DNA of 64,000 bases from Romanomermis culicivorax (Eukaryota > Nematoda > Enoplea > Mermithida > Mermithidae): positions 930,001 to 994,000 of the forward strand of contig CAWUHX010000007.1 in NCBI GenBank assembly GCA_963922205.1. Reading direction: 5' to 3'. Position 1 is the stretch's first letter. Each line of letters begins with the position of its first letter. Below the pieces are notes generated by a model. The model was not told where the DNA came from and ran no database searches. It saw nothing but the letters and a program-made list of their open reading frames with translations. Of this stretch, positions 34,324 to 45,918 are shown piece by piece. The position numbers were made by a program, and so were the translations under genes.

Positions 34324-35161
34324 TTATGCACTGATTGTATTTAGATCTTGCCTAGCACATAGGGGCAAGTTTGTTGCTCTTCTTGCTATGCCATTTACGA
34401 ATTTGATAAAGTTTTGTTCTACCTGAGGTGTGGCGCAGACAATTTTCAGAAAACGTGGCTCGAAATGTATACAAAATGTCTGTTGGTGTAACAGGTTCAA
34501 AATTGTTGTCATCAAAAGGTGCTGATAATAGACCACGAACAACTTCTAGATCGGGTGTCGTACTACCTTCAGGGACCCCAGATAACACCACATTTCAACT
34601 TTTCAGCTTCATTTTGACTGCTTTGTCAACCAATTCATTTATATTCTGCGTATCCATCAGTTTCATAAATACATCATTCGTAGTGGATAATCAGTTGGGG
34701 CCTTGACTAGTCCAATTAATAAATTCGCTAGATTATGCTTTAAAGCGAGTTTCCATGTCCTCGAGACATCGTTCCAGTATTAGCAGTCGATTGATATTCA
34801 GGGTACAATTGTTGCAGAAGTATTTTAGTTGTGTAATTAAATCCATCGAATTATATACTGCATCAGGCAAGCCAGCACAATGAACGTGGATCCAGTTATG
34901 GCAATAATCACATTGTATGGCAGAATCCTTGTCGGAGACTTCATTGGTACATTTTGTGTATGGGTAATTAATAGTCTTAGAATTCTTGCTCTTTGACATC
35001 AAAAGTATGACTTCGTTCTTTCTCACCTTCGAAGATGCGTTTGATTGGAACATAGTAACATAGTTAGATTTAAGGCTTATGAAAATTGGGTAATTGCACT
35101 CAAAACTTGAAAATTTTAATTTTTTCTTTAATGTTTTATCCAAGGAACAATTTCTTTTCAT
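34324..35161 (-). pseudogene. LINE ORF1 with PHD finger
   Basis: The minus-strand frame 35161-34733 contains a PHD-type zinc finger: AIQCDYCHNWIHVHC followed by YFCNNC, the arrangement found in ORF1 of CR1-group LINEs. The frame continues, after a break, at 34591-34324 with MVLSGVPE and a region resembling the RNA-binding C-terminal part of ORF1. ORF1 proteins package the LINE RNA. The break between the two pieces and the missing first Cys of the PHD finger (YPYTKC) indicate decay. Confidence 0.75.
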
Positions 35162-35412
35162 TTATAATATTTTTGACCCCTCTTTGCTGGAATAATTCAA
35201 GTTTGAGGTATTTTTGTTATTTTTTATGAAAACCCCATATTTGTGGTTTTCATGATGCTGGACACAATTCTGAGCTCAAAATAAGTGGCCCTCATGAACT
35301 CAAGTGGTCAAAAAGTCGAAAAACACAAATTGTTCAAATGAGCAAAAGTAGGCAGTTTTCATCACTAAAATTGCATTAACTGATAATTTAATATCTACAT
35401 GCCTAACTCTAA

Positions 35413-36532
35413 AGGCCCTGTCATACTTCCCCGTGAGGTACAGCCAGTTGTCCTATTCACACTAACAAGTGGTGGGGCACCACACGGTGGCTTGTCATAC
35501 TTCGCCCCGTGGTGCTGTACAGTGCCGCTTTTTTACTTTTGGATTTTGCTCTTGTCAAAAAGTGTGTATTGCTTGTCTCAACAAATGCGAAATAGGAAAA
35601 ATGTGAAAAAAATTAAAAAAAAACGAAAAAAGTTGAAAAATAAAAAGTGCAAAAGAAAATAATCAATCATTCCTGCACAGTGCAGATGGAAGCTTGCGAA
35701 AAAAGCCTAGTCTAAAGATTTTGGGCTCTTGCTCCAATTTGCTTCTCATTCCAGCGATTAATAGCTCTTAAACTTCTAAGAAGTATCAATTTATGTAAAT
35801 TGATTTTTATATAAATTGATAATTTGATATATACACGATTATTCATTCACATATGTGCTATATACAGGATCCAGGTCTGATCTGGGTCCAGTGAGACCTG
35901 CTGTTCAGGACCCAGATTCAAAGTGGATCCATCCTTTCCCTAGTATTCAGGAAATCGGGACATTCAGGGAATAGCGGCTAATGAATTTTTCAGGGAAATA
36001 GGAAATTTATTTATTATTCAGGGAATCAAGACCTAGGGGGATATGGACTTTCAGACAATGGGGATATTTGGGGAGAAGGGACGTTGGGGGAGTAAAGACA
36101 CAATCAAAATGTGCAAGTATGCTTGCTGTAGGAACATGTTTACACCTACTTTGGATATTCATAATTTTTACGCATTCATGCCATCATTGCGAATTGAGTG
36201 ATCAACTTAGTAAATCTTCATTGAAAATTAAATAATCAATTTGGTAAAATAATTTGACAAGTGTCAGAATTCAACATCCAAGTGAAAAATATGGTTCAAC
36301 AACATGTATAGATGTCATAGTATGCAACAATATGTTATAACAACAGTATGCTGCAACACGACTTGTTCTATAATTTCAGTTCAGTTGAAACTTGATGGCA
36401 GTGCCGCAGAAATTACAAATACCTATTCATACCTCAAAGGTGGTACCCCATGGTGCCAGCTGGGGCCACTTTTTAGTATGGATAGAACAACTGGCACCAC
36501 ACATTACCACCTGGTGAAGTACGACAGGGCCT
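35413..36532. mobile_element. Harbinger-type MITE, 1.1 kb, TSD TAA
   Basis: Ends AGGCCCTGTCATACTTC and GAAGTACGACAGGGCCT are inverted, with similarity continuing about 60-90 bp inward (GGTACCCC, CCAGTTGT). TAA flanks both sides (35410-35412, 36533-36535). No coding sequence. It separates GCCTAACTCTAA at 35401-35412 from the hexamer array at 36533, so it inserted at the array edge. Confidence 0.8.
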
Positions 36533-36900
36533 TAAGCCTGAACCTAAGCCTGAGCATGAGCCATTTACTAAGCCTGAACCTATGCCTAAACCTAAGCACA
36601 AAACAGAAACTGAGCCTAAACCTGAACCTAAGCCAAAGCATAAACCTAAGCCTAAACCTAAGCCTGAAGCCAAACCTAAGCCTGAAGCCAAACCTAAGCC
36701 TGAAGCCAAACCTAAGCCTAAGTCTGAACCAAAGCCTAAGCCTGAATCTAAGTCTAAGCCTAAACCCAAGCATCAACCTAAGCCTAAACCTAAGCCTGAA
36801 TCTAAGCCTAAGCCTGAACCTATGCCTAAGCCTGAACCTAAGCCTAAGGCTTAACCTAAGCCTAAGCCTGAACTTAAGCCTAATCCTGAACTTACTCGAG
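36533..36900. repeat. degenerate telomere-type hexamer array (GCCTAA/TTAGGC)
   Basis: About 60 hexamers in constant register: CCTAAG, CCTGAA, CCTAAA, with CCAAAC/GCATAA variants. The perfect runs GCCTAAGCCTAA and AGCCTAAACCTAAGCC equal (TTAGGC)n on the other strand, the nematode telomere repeat. The register keeps several frames open (Pro-Lys on one, Leu-Ser/Leu-Asn on another), but there is no gene context. Another reading would be a Pro-Lys repeat protein; an interstitial telomere-like array seems more likely. Confidence 0.7.
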
Positions 36901-38520
36901 TTCATCAGCGCCACTGATTTTAAGTTCAGGATCATGTCCAGCATCATTGAAAAACCTCAATTCAAGTTTTTGGTGAAAAATGAGAAAAAAATGACAAAAA
37001 ACTCCACTATATCATAGCAAAAAAGCACTAAAAATATCGATTTTCCCCTTTTTTATTTAATCCCCCATTTGATGCCCAATTTTTGCTGCCATCTAAACTA
37101 GTTTTCTGATTTTTCAGGCCTCCCTCAACATAGTCAGGTTTCCAGTATCACGCCCAAGGTGCAATACCAGTAGCTTGAATATACCTCTCTTTGCCTAATG
37201 GTGAAAAGACCACAAGCGATATTCAATAGTGGCAAACAAATAATGAGATGAAACATGAATTTTCCAAAGTCTTGGAAGTCTCGAAATCAAGATTTATCCC
37301 ACATTCCGCATCGAAAAACTGTTATTCTTTTCCACATTTGCACTATAATGTAGAACAAAATTCGGAATGTGGAAAAAATTTTCAAGATCTTTTAACAAAT
37401 GTGGAATAAAATTTGGGGTTTTATTTGATATAAAAAAGATGCATTTCGGTGCATTTTAGAAGGTCCAAATTCTAAAATTTTTTGGTGGTTGCTGCCCAAA
37501 AATTGATTATTTATTACCAAGCTCAGGCGCGCTTTTAGCATGCCTACCTTCACTTTCTATTCAATATTTAATTGTTTTCATCATCATGAATGTATTATCT
37601 CATGTTTTAATTGGTAATCTTCAATATTTTGGGCTGAATTTTTTGAAAAGGCCTGAATTATAGAAAGTGGGTCGAATGTGGGTAAGAGTAAGGGTAAAAT
37701 GGTGGGTAAAATCGTAAGTAAATAAATTTCAAGTAAAATCTCGGCTAGAATTGTAGGTTAAGGATGATTAAAAGCTGGGCAGAATCGCAGGTAAAAAAAC
37801 CCATAATTTTACACATATCAAGAATATTACAGAAGGTTGGTTAGCTAAAACTTGGGTAAAAAGTTGGTGGAAAAAGACATGAAAATAACATGCGATTTTA
37901 CCCTGCTTTGCAGGGTTATATTGACAGGAAGTTTATATTTTTCATATAAGGCTCGAATTTGATTGATTCTTGCATGCCATCAATGTGTTGCAGGCTAAAA
38001 TGGATCTGATGTTAGTGATGGCAATGACAAAAAGCCCGAAAATTCAGATTTTTCAGAAATGCATTGATCATCATTGTACATATTTCAGTACAACAATATC
38101 AGCATAAATTTGAAATGAAATAAAAAATATTTATCGCTGTTACATAAAACAAGATGAAAAAAGAGAAATGCAAAATGAAATGCATAGTACAATGTCATAT
38201 GAATAATAAGTTTTGTAAATCGACTCGCAAAACATCTACATATTTTAAGAAAGGGGTAAATCACGCAGCAATAGGGTGCAAAAGTCACTTGAAAAGTAAC
38301 AGCTTACATGCACTCCCCAATTCATTATCAAGTTTAGAAGTTTAATTTTTTCTTTGAAAGTGTGCAAACTGGGAGAATTAATGATATCAAATGATAAAGA
38401 GTTTCAGACATAAATAAGAGATAAAAAATCAAACTGGCACGCAGTGGTATGAACTGACTTTATCATCAATCTTAGATCATGATTATGACATGTATTGTTT
38501 TTGTTTATACAGGAAAAGTC
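36901..38520. other. repeat-derived DNA, no gene recognised
   Basis: 37270-37600 is an inverted, decayed relative of 24600-24855 (hAT-type outer family), including TTTCCACATTTGCACTATAA. The interval 37650-37900 has loose GGTAAAA-type repeats. No protein was recognised. Confidence 0.6.
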
Positions 38521-38760
38521 ATCAGAATTTAAAAGTGTTTTTTTGGATTATTTTGTACATGGTACAGAGAGCAGATTCTAATCTACAAATATCAAGCTTA
38601 TGTAGATCTAGCCTTTGAAGTCTATCCTGGTAGGACAAGACAGATTTATAACCAAAAAATCTTTCTGGTACATCTATATTGAGCATTTTTGATGTAACAT
38701 ACATCCATCAAAAAATGTGGATTCCATACTGAACAACAGTATTTTTATATTGGACGTATA
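38521..38760 (-). pseudogene. LINE RT C-terminal fragment
   Basis: The minus strand reads VLSYQDRLQRLDLHKLDICR then LYHV/MYKII, the conserved segment after the RT palm in CR1/jockey LINEs (SY..RL..L.L..L). Both ends are truncated. Close relative of 31450-31400. Confidence 0.7.
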
Positions 38761-38989
38761 TAGGTAACAAAAGCCTTTGCTAAAGTATTTTTTCCACGGG
38801 GAATGAAAGAAAATTAAAGTAGACCTATTATAGGCGTTATGATTCTCCATTTGTTGGCCTTACAATCACATAAAAATTATATAACACTTTTATTCTGCCC
38901 ATAGGCACACAATGAACAAATAATACAGTGGTTATGGTAATGTGACATTATAGAAGTCTACCTACTACCTTCTTCAGGCGACAATAAAC

Positions 38990-39455
38990 TTCTTTTTTAC
39001 AAAATTCGGTGGTGGAGGGAATATAACCCAGGTCATTTGATTGAGAGTCTAGAGTGCTACCACTGGGCATAGTGGCCAGTAGTAACTTGTTTAGAAGTGC
39101 TATACATCCTGACTAGGGGGTACTAGTTCAGACTTGGGTTCCTGTCTGTTGCCCTTCTAATGAATGCTTGCTTCCATATGTGGCCTATTTCAATGCTCTT
39201 ACTACCTACATTTTTTGACCCCATTTTTTCCATCTCAATGGTTTCTCTGATTTCCCTTTTGTAGGCATTAGGCTCTTGGGCAAGTATGGTGGTATTGTCA
39301 AAATTGGGTGTACATCCACATGATAGGCAATGTTCTGCCACACCACTTTTCTCAAGGCTCAGGTTCTTAAGGGCATTCTTGTGTTCTGGAATAGGGGTCT
39401 TAAGTGTTCTGCCCGTTTCTCCTATGTATACTTTCCCACATGGAGCCATAGGTAC
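38990..39455 (-). pseudogene. Penelope-like element, GIY-YIG endonuclease end
   Basis: The minus-strand frame gives CGKVYIGETGRTLKTPIPEH, the GIY-YIG nuclease signature as it appears at the end of Penelope-like elements, then GVAEHCLSCGCTPNFDNT and the terminal KQAFIRRATDRNPS. This nuclease cuts the target for retrotransposition. The hAT element at 39456-40880 splits it from the RT portion; across the insert the frame rejoins as QVPMAPCGKVY. Confidence 0.85.
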
Positions 39456-40880
39456 CAGTGTTTTTTTTTGCACCAGCCTCTTTGCACCATGCAAAAATGT
39501 CCTAAAAATTTTTTTGCACGCCAGAAAATATTTTGTACCATGTTTAATACATTATATTCATCAATAAAGCTACATTTTCAGTTAAATTTTATTCAACACT
39601 GCAATTTGCCTCAGAAACAATGAAAATCGGTCAAATGATCAAGGCCATAACTGTTTCTCAGCAATGCTGCAACTCCACCTTGTTTGCCCAACATAACTGC
39701 AGCTCCATCGCTCGTGAAATGCAAGATTTTTGTCAGTGGAATTTTGTTGGCCTTGAAAAAATCCACTAGTAGTTTAGCTAGTGGAACTGCTTTTGCTTCT
39801 GCCACTGGCAGCAGTGTGAGGAATGAGGTCTTAGGGGCAAGTGAAATTTGATCCCAATTCGTAATGTAGACCATCATCTGCTTCTCTTCAGAGATGTCAG
39901 TTGATTCATCAATATGCAAGGTGAAACCAACTGACTCTTTCAACTTCTTGATTTCTTTTTCAAAAACATCTTGATTAATTGCTTCGATAAATTGATATGT
40001 CGAGAAATTTGACTGGTGGTGAGATGGCAGCATCGATTTGATATTTATTTGATTGGAAAACTCGAGCACCAAGTCATGCAGGTCGGTTGACATTGATATT
40101 GGCAGATTTTTCTGCACAACAAACAGAACTTTCTGCAAACAACGCATTATTTGGCCACACATTTTCTCCCTCGCCACGTTGGATGCGTTTTGGATGATTT
40201 GCTTTGGTCTTGCTTTGATGTTTTCCACTGCTTTTATGTGTCCTTTGTCTTTTGTTTCGTGGTATTTGAAGAAATCCACCTGCCATGTTGGTAGTGGCTT
40301 TTCTTTTGCCCACGCTGTTTTCATTTTTTCTTGGCTGCACAACTTGCAGGATACAATCTTGTTTCGAGAATCAATTATTCTGAGCCAAGGAAACTGTTTC
40401 AGCCATGACCGTTGGAATGAATATGACTTAATCGCTTCGAAATTTGGGCTTCGTTTTTTATATGGAACTGGCTCAGCTGAGTCAGATGGTTCTTCTTGAA
40501 TCTTTTCTTCTTCTGCAGACAATTGATCTTCGTCGTTCATCGAACTATTTTCATCACAGTTGAGTAGATATTCAACATCCATTTCAGGTTCAGGCGAATT
40601 TGACTCGGCAACATCATCTTGCGGAGTTAATTTATCAACTTTTTTAAAGAAATTTAGAATTGACATCTGTAAATATAAAAGATTTGATAAAAATTATGAT
40701 GAATATGATCATTAAGACAACATTGACACGTTATGCTTAGTTATAAACAGAGGAAGGTCAGGATATCAATTGAAAAGATCACACAGTCGAAAGATAACAC
40801 ATTTTTGCACGGTGCAAAAAAGTCAGAAAAAAGTTTTTGCACGGCCAAATTTTTTTTTGCACTGTGCAAAAAAAACAGTG
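39456..40880. mobile_element. hAT element with truncated transposase
   Basis: 1425 bp. Ends CAGTGTTTTTTTTTGCACC and GTGCAAAAAAAACAGTG are inverted with one mismatch. Flanking octamers ATAGGTAC (39448-39455) and ATAAGTAC (40881-40888) match at 7 of 8. Subterminal regions repeat GCACCATGCAAAA / GCACGGTGCAAAA. It carries the N-terminal half of its own transposase and so is likely non-autonomous. Confidence 0.9.
39611..40666 (-). CDS. hAT transposase, N-terminal half
   Basis: 351 codons, open from ATG 40666. An acidic N-terminus is followed by a TTF-type zinc finger (SCKLCSQEKMK, HETKDKGHIKAVE), then the start of the RNase H-like fold: FTLHIDESTDISEEKQ with the first catalytic Asp and LHFTSDGAAVMLGKQGG with the second. 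It stops after DFHCF, before the catalytic Glu and the C-terminal dimerisation domain, so it is about half the usual 600-700 residues. Such fragments cannot transpose but could bind ends; that is inference. The open frame suggests recent origin. Confidence 0.85.
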   Translation of the reverse strand: MSILNFFKKVDKLTPQDDVAESNSPEPEMDVEYLLNCDENSSMNDEDQLSAEEEKIQEEPSDSAEPVPYKKRSPNFEAIKSYSFQRSWLKQFPWLRIIDSRNKIVSCKLCSQEKMKTAWAKEKPLPTWQVDFFKYHETKDKGHIKAVENIKARPKQIIQNASNVAREKMCGQIMRCLQKVLFVVQKNLPISMSTDLHDLVLEFSNQINIKSMLPSHHQSNFSTYQFIEAINQDVFEKEIKKLKESVGFTLHIDESTDISEEKQMMVYITNWDQISLAPKTSFLTLLPVAEAKAVPLAKLLVDFFKANKIPLTKILHFTSDGAAVMLGKQGGVAALLRNSYGLDHLTDFHCF

Positions 40881-41001
40881 ATAAGTACTTGATATATTAC
40901 ACCCTGTGTATCTTCTTTGTTTCTAGGTGATGCTACTTTGCTGACTCTCTTCCTGATTGTGTCTTCACTTGTGGCAGCTAGTCGAACCTTGTACCCGTGG
41001 C

Positions 41002-41653
41002 CAGGGCCGTAACCAGGATTTTCCCAAGGGGTGGGTAATGACCAGACCGTATAAAATGTGCCTAAACTAAAAAAGTGAGGGCGCGCAGCACCCGAGCTTC
41101 GGGCTGGGGGGTTTGGGGTGGCACGCCTAAGCGCCCCCCAACGGGGTCTGGGGCGGAGCCCCAGAAACTTTGAAAAATACGCGTTTTATATGCTGAAGAA
41201 ACATTAAAAATTAATGTTTTTGGACCACGTTTTTGTTATAATTTGCTGAAAAATGTGGCATAATCCAGCTTAAAACTACAATTATCTCATATTGAAACAT
41301 TTCCACAAGAATATTTACATTTCAGTAAATCTAACGCAAAATTAAACCAAGATATTCAACATCCAAATATACATTTGTCTTATTTAAACACCTCCATTCA
41401 ATTCAATAACGCTTTTAAAAATACATCTGGACTAGTTTGATTTCGCTTCAGACTAGAATGATTGCGCTTCATTCTGAATTGAATACACTTTAAAAACTGT
41501 TAGGAAAATGAGTGGTGAACAATATTATTAAATAAAATAGTGATTCTATACACTATTGTTAACACACAAAACAATTGACAAAATTGAAAAATTTATTCAA
41601 TCGCCAAGGGGTGGGTAATTACCCTCCCTACCACCCCCTTAAATACGGTCTTG
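41002..41653. mobile_element. hAT-type MITE with TSD CCCGTGGC
   Basis: 652 bp, ends CAGGGCCGTAACCAGG and TACGGTCTTG, perfect octamer CCCGTGGC (40994-41001, 41654-41661). AAGGGGTGGGTAAT is present near both ends in the same orientation. It contains a G/C-rich stretch (41070-41165). No coding. Inserted in the Penelope-like element. Confidence 0.9.
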
Positions 41654-41661
41654 CCCGTGGC

Positions 41662-42790
41662 ATATTCGCTTCAGTTTCTGTGTTAGTTGGCCACTGTAAA
41701 GTATTACAACAGTGCCTTTGTATTCAACTTTTTCTTGGTCATTTACATTTCTTGTTATATTGCCTTGTTAATGATTGCTGTGGGATAACCATTTTTCTTG
41801 AAGGCTTGCTTGAGTTATTTTCCTCCACTTTCTTGGTTTCTTCACTTGAGCATAGTGTACCTGAGGGCAATATCATTCCCTTTACAATTCCTGCTTTGGT
41901 GTTTACCGGATGGTTTAACTGGAAGATCAGATATTGGTCTGCGTGAGTTGGTTTACAGTAGACACTTGTTGCCATTGTCTGTCCTCGCTGTTTGACAAGA
42001 ACATCCAGGGAGGGTAACTGCCCATTGATTTCTGTTTCCATGGTGAACTGTATGGCTGGATTCTGTTGGTTCATATGTTCTAGGAAGGATCTTAGTTTTT
42101 TCCTCACCATGGTCCCACAGAATGAATGTGTCATCCACATATCACAGCCAGATTGTTAGCTTGTCTAGTGCTGTTTTCAATGCTGATGTTTCAGGTTTGT
42201 CCATAAACAGGTTACAAAGTGCAGGGGATAGTGGTGAACCCATTGCCATGCCATCTGATTGTTGGTAGAATTTGTCTTCGAACTGGAATACAGTGCTGTG
42301 CACACAATACTCGGTTAGGTCTGCAACCTGTTGTGCTGTTAGGCTAGTTCTTTCTGCTAGGCTGTGATCTGCTTCCGATTGGGCCCTAAGATGGCTTATT
42401 GCTTCTACTACTGGAACACTTGTGAACAAGCTTACAACATCCAGGCTTACCAACTTAGTGCTCTGATCTAACTTTATGTCATTGATCTTGCTTACAAAGT
42501 CACTGTTGATTATGTTAGATTCTATATTGTTCTGCAATGGACTAATGATCTTTACTAAGTGCTTAGCTAATGGATGGATTGTTCTTCCAATGCAGCTCAC
42601 CACTGATCTTAGTGGGATTTCTGGCTTATGGGTCTTTGGCAGGCCATATATGTGAGGGGCCTTACATCATTCTTTATTGTTACTGTTTTTTCTAACTTGG
42701 CATCTCATACTTGCTTTCTAACTTCTTTCTCTATTCGGCTAATTGGATTTTTGGATAATGTTATACAATCACAAACAACCTTTCACCAAA
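41662..42790 (-). pseudogene. Penelope-like reverse transcriptase
   Basis: Minus-strand pieces: YGLPKTHKPEIPLRS (spliced from two frames near 42640), LVSLDVVSLFTSVPV with the first Asp, QQSDGMAMGSPLSPALCN, then DDTFILW, FTMETEINGQLPSLDVLV and VYCKPTHADQYL. These are the ordered RT motifs of Penelope-like elements. Frameshifts near 42140 and 42610 and several stops disable it. The GIY-YIG domain follows beyond two hAT inserts. It abuts the LINE at about 42800. Confidence 0.9.
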
Positions 42791-42799
42791 TACTATATA

Positions 42800-43747
42800 G
42801 GTGCTTTTAACGATATACCTATATTGTTCTTTAAACTTCATATTAGGAGATACAAGAATTCCCAAATCTTTAACATAACTTGAGTTTAATGGGAGATTCG
42901 GATCCAAATACAAGACATAACTTTTTGCAGTAGATTAAGCTAATTGAAAGCAGTAGACTAAATTGAAAGCGTATCAAGGTCTTGTTGAAGAATCATAAAA
43001 TTTTTAGATTGTCTACAAAAAGAAAATTTTCACTTTTGATATTTTCAATAATGTCGTTTATGTAAAAAAGAAACAAAGTTGGACCTAATACACTACTTTG
43101 GGGCACACCACTAGACACTTTGAGCTGAGAAGATAGGGAGTTTACAATTTTGACCCTTTGAAATCTATTGTTAAAGAATTTGATTAAAAGGGGACCAGTG
43201 AGATCATATTTAGAAAGTTTGAAAAAGCACTTAGAGTGAGAAACTGAGTCAAAGGCCTTGGCAAAGTCAATGTACACCATGTCTAAGGAGTGTCCTTTGT
43301 CCAACTGATTTACCCATGAGTTTTTACATTTGAGTAACTGTAATTCACAGGATCTATGTTCAAGGAAACCAAACTGTGGATCTGCGAGAAGGTTATGCTG
43401 ATGAAGGAAACAAATTTTATTATTTATTTCCATAATTTTGTATGGGACTGAACATACGGAGACAGGACGATAATTTTCAACCAAGGCTAGGTCACCTTTT
43501 TGAAAATAGGAACAACAATCGCTGAATTCCATAACTTAGGAAGGTTGCTTGTCCAGAAGGAAACCTCGAAAATTGATGAGAATGGTTGGGCCAAATGTGC
43601 CGCAAGTTTTTTGATGAAAAAAGCACAAAGGTTGTCCGATCCCAGTGCTGTGGATGACGTGCTGCCTTTCATGGCTGCTAAAACGATTGGAATGGTGAAA
43701 GATACTGATGACAGATCAACGTTTGATCGGTTTTTGAACTCAGGCAA
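42800..43747 (-). pseudogene. second CR1-like LINE reverse transcriptase
   Basis: The minus strand reads LWNSAIVVPIFKK and, after one frameshift near 43500, ENYRPVSVCSVPYKIME, VYIDFAKAFDSVSHSK (first Asp), SSGVPQSSVLGPTLFLFYIND and FLFVDNLKIL (the Asp pair degraded to VDN). This is a different copy from 30465-32290. The catalytic box is mutated, so it is inactive. Confidence 0.85.
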
Positions 43748-43799
43748 ACTGCCACTATCCAGTGTAAAAACTAATGAAAAATATCATTAAAAAGTTCAC

Positions 43800-44950
43800 A
43801 TTATCATCCATAATATTAGAATCTTCATGTGCAAGAGGGGGTAGGTCTAGAGCGCAGGCGCGAATTTACAAACGTATACATAGAAGGCCTTTGAGTCGTT
43901 TTTTGCAATAATTTGATTTTCTTCAGCTAATTGTTGTTTAAACACCTATGATCGAATTTGTTTTAGCAAGGTTTTTGCATCTTCGATATTTTTTCCATAA
44001 TCTAAGCTTTTTTTGATAGCAAGTGTTGAATATTTTTATTGTGTTTGGATCTGACAGATTTTTGCTTGATTAATGGAATGTATTTATCGATCAGAGGAGT
44101 CAAAACATCAGGAAGAACTTGTTACATTTCTTCAGGATTATTACATGGAGAAAAAAGCTCAGGCCAAAAAACTAGTGATAATCTCAGCTTCAATTGCTTT
44201 ATAACTTCCTTTGTAAAAGTCTCTAAACTTAGGAATTTTATGATTTGTATCAAAACATACTTTAAAATTGATGGTGTTGTGATCACTATTAGAAAATGGT
44301 AGACAGACTCTAACATTTGAGATATATTTACTACCAAAAAGAACATCAGTAATGTTGTTTTCATGTGTCGGAGTTGTGACAAGTTGTGATAAGCCCGTTG
44401 ATGAGAAAGCATCAAAATATTCTGTGTGAAGTTCTGAATCTGGAAATGAAAGGGTTTTCCAATCAAATTTTGAAAGATTGAAATCACCATGAATTATATT
44501 TTCGTGACGTTGATTTGAAATCTAAGTGATAAGGTAACAAAGGCTTAAATCATAGTCAGGATTAGAATTTGGTGGACGATAAACTAACAGTAACTTTATG
44601 GTTAACTTCTCTGAAATAAGATTTACTAAAAGTATTTCTGGTAAAAATAAGTCTGTAGGTAGTGGGAGTACATGTAAATTTTAATGTTTTCTATCAAAAA
44701 TTGCTACACCAACTCCGATTCTACCTTCTCGGTGACGACGGAAAACATTGTATGCATTAAGATTACACAAAAGTCCGTCAGTTATACCACTGTTTAACCA
44801 TGTTTCTGTACAAAAAATGATATGAAAATCTTAGGTACGCAGCTTAATACACTTCCCCAAGTCCCAATAGCTCCTTAAGGTTCTGACAGCCAAAAGGGTG
44901 TTGCCGCCAGAGTCTATAGCCAAATGCATACATTAACAATCGCCGTCAGC
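43800..44950 (-). pseudogene. second CR1-like LINE endonuclease
   Basis: Short frames on the minus strand give CTETWLNSGITDG (about 44810), HREGRIGVGVAIF, LLLVYRPPNSNPDYD, HGDFNLSKFDWKTL (about 44480) and LPFSNSDHNTINFKV (about 44280), the ordered AP-endonuclease motifs of LINE ORF2. Many stops are present. It is continuous with the RT at 43747-42800. Confidence 0.8.
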
Positions 44951-45179
44951 CAGAGGGGAGAGAACTTTGATATTCTTATGATATAACTTGATAAAGAACG
45001 GTGGCAGAAAAAAAATTATAATGGCAGAATTTTCTTCAATTTTTTGTGATGATATTGTCATGTCCAAGCTTAACTATAGCCAAAAACAACTGCAGAATGG
45101 CGATTTTACTTGAATCAGTGAGTCCATTGTAATTCTTTTCACAACCCTACAGGTGGAGTTGATAACCCCTCTTAACCCT

Positions 45180-45738
45180 ATCTATATTAGCATATGGCCA
45201 AATGGGTTTTTCGTGTGACATCCACTGTTTTTTTCTGTAAACCTATGTATTTTTTGGCTGGTACGGATCTTTTTATGTGATTTCATTATGAAAACCTGTG
45301 TGAAACGGAATTTTGGTTGACAGAATTCCTTGAATTCTGTATGGTGCAGATCAACCGGTACACAAAAGACCCTGATGACATCCACTCCAGAGATGTATGA
45401 CCAAAGGTTTTTTTGCTTTCCAAATCTGTCTGTGAGCAAACTACAGCAAATTAGATACGACTCGTGTATTAATGTATGCTTACATGATGGATACGTAGGC
45501 CATTGATTAATTGATATATTTTTTGTGTACTAAACGTATCATACAAATAAGATTTTTTTCATTTTTTTCAGCAAATTCGAATAATTAATTGTCTTCGTGG
45601 CTTAGATTGACACCAATAAGTGTCCAGAAGATCGACTAATATGAAAAAACAGTTTGCGAGTGATTTTGGAAAGAAACAGGCATTTTCCTATTTTTTAGTT
45701 TGCCTAAAAACCAAAAAAAACCAAAGTCTTGCCAACCC
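45180..45738. mobile_element. truncated inverted copy of the 22151-23502 family
   Basis: The right end CTTGCCAACCC (45738) and adjoining GGTTT/AAACC tract match the CAGGGTTGGCAAGGCTT end at 22151 in inverse orientation; similarity continues (for example TTAGTCGATCTTCT). The left end is missing. Confidence 0.65.
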
Positions 45739-45918
45739 AAAAATTTTTTTGAATTTTTTGAACGTAAAATTTTTGCATTTGGAGAATTATTAAAACATTA
45801 TAGCATTAGACAGTGACAGAAACGTTGGTCGGTCGAGAAATCCAAATTTTTGGTTGTTCGTCCGGTTTTGAATTTCAGTTGCATGCATTCAGTATGATTT
45901 TTGCATTTTGTCCGAATT

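Noticed and set aside
36304-37017. Open frames over the hexamer array (Pro-Lys repeat, and Leu-Ser/Leu-Asn repeat on the same strand; similar on the other strand)
   Set aside because: A stop-free hexamer keeps several frames open at once; no flanking coding sequence or splice context supports a protein. Kept as a telomere-like repeat.
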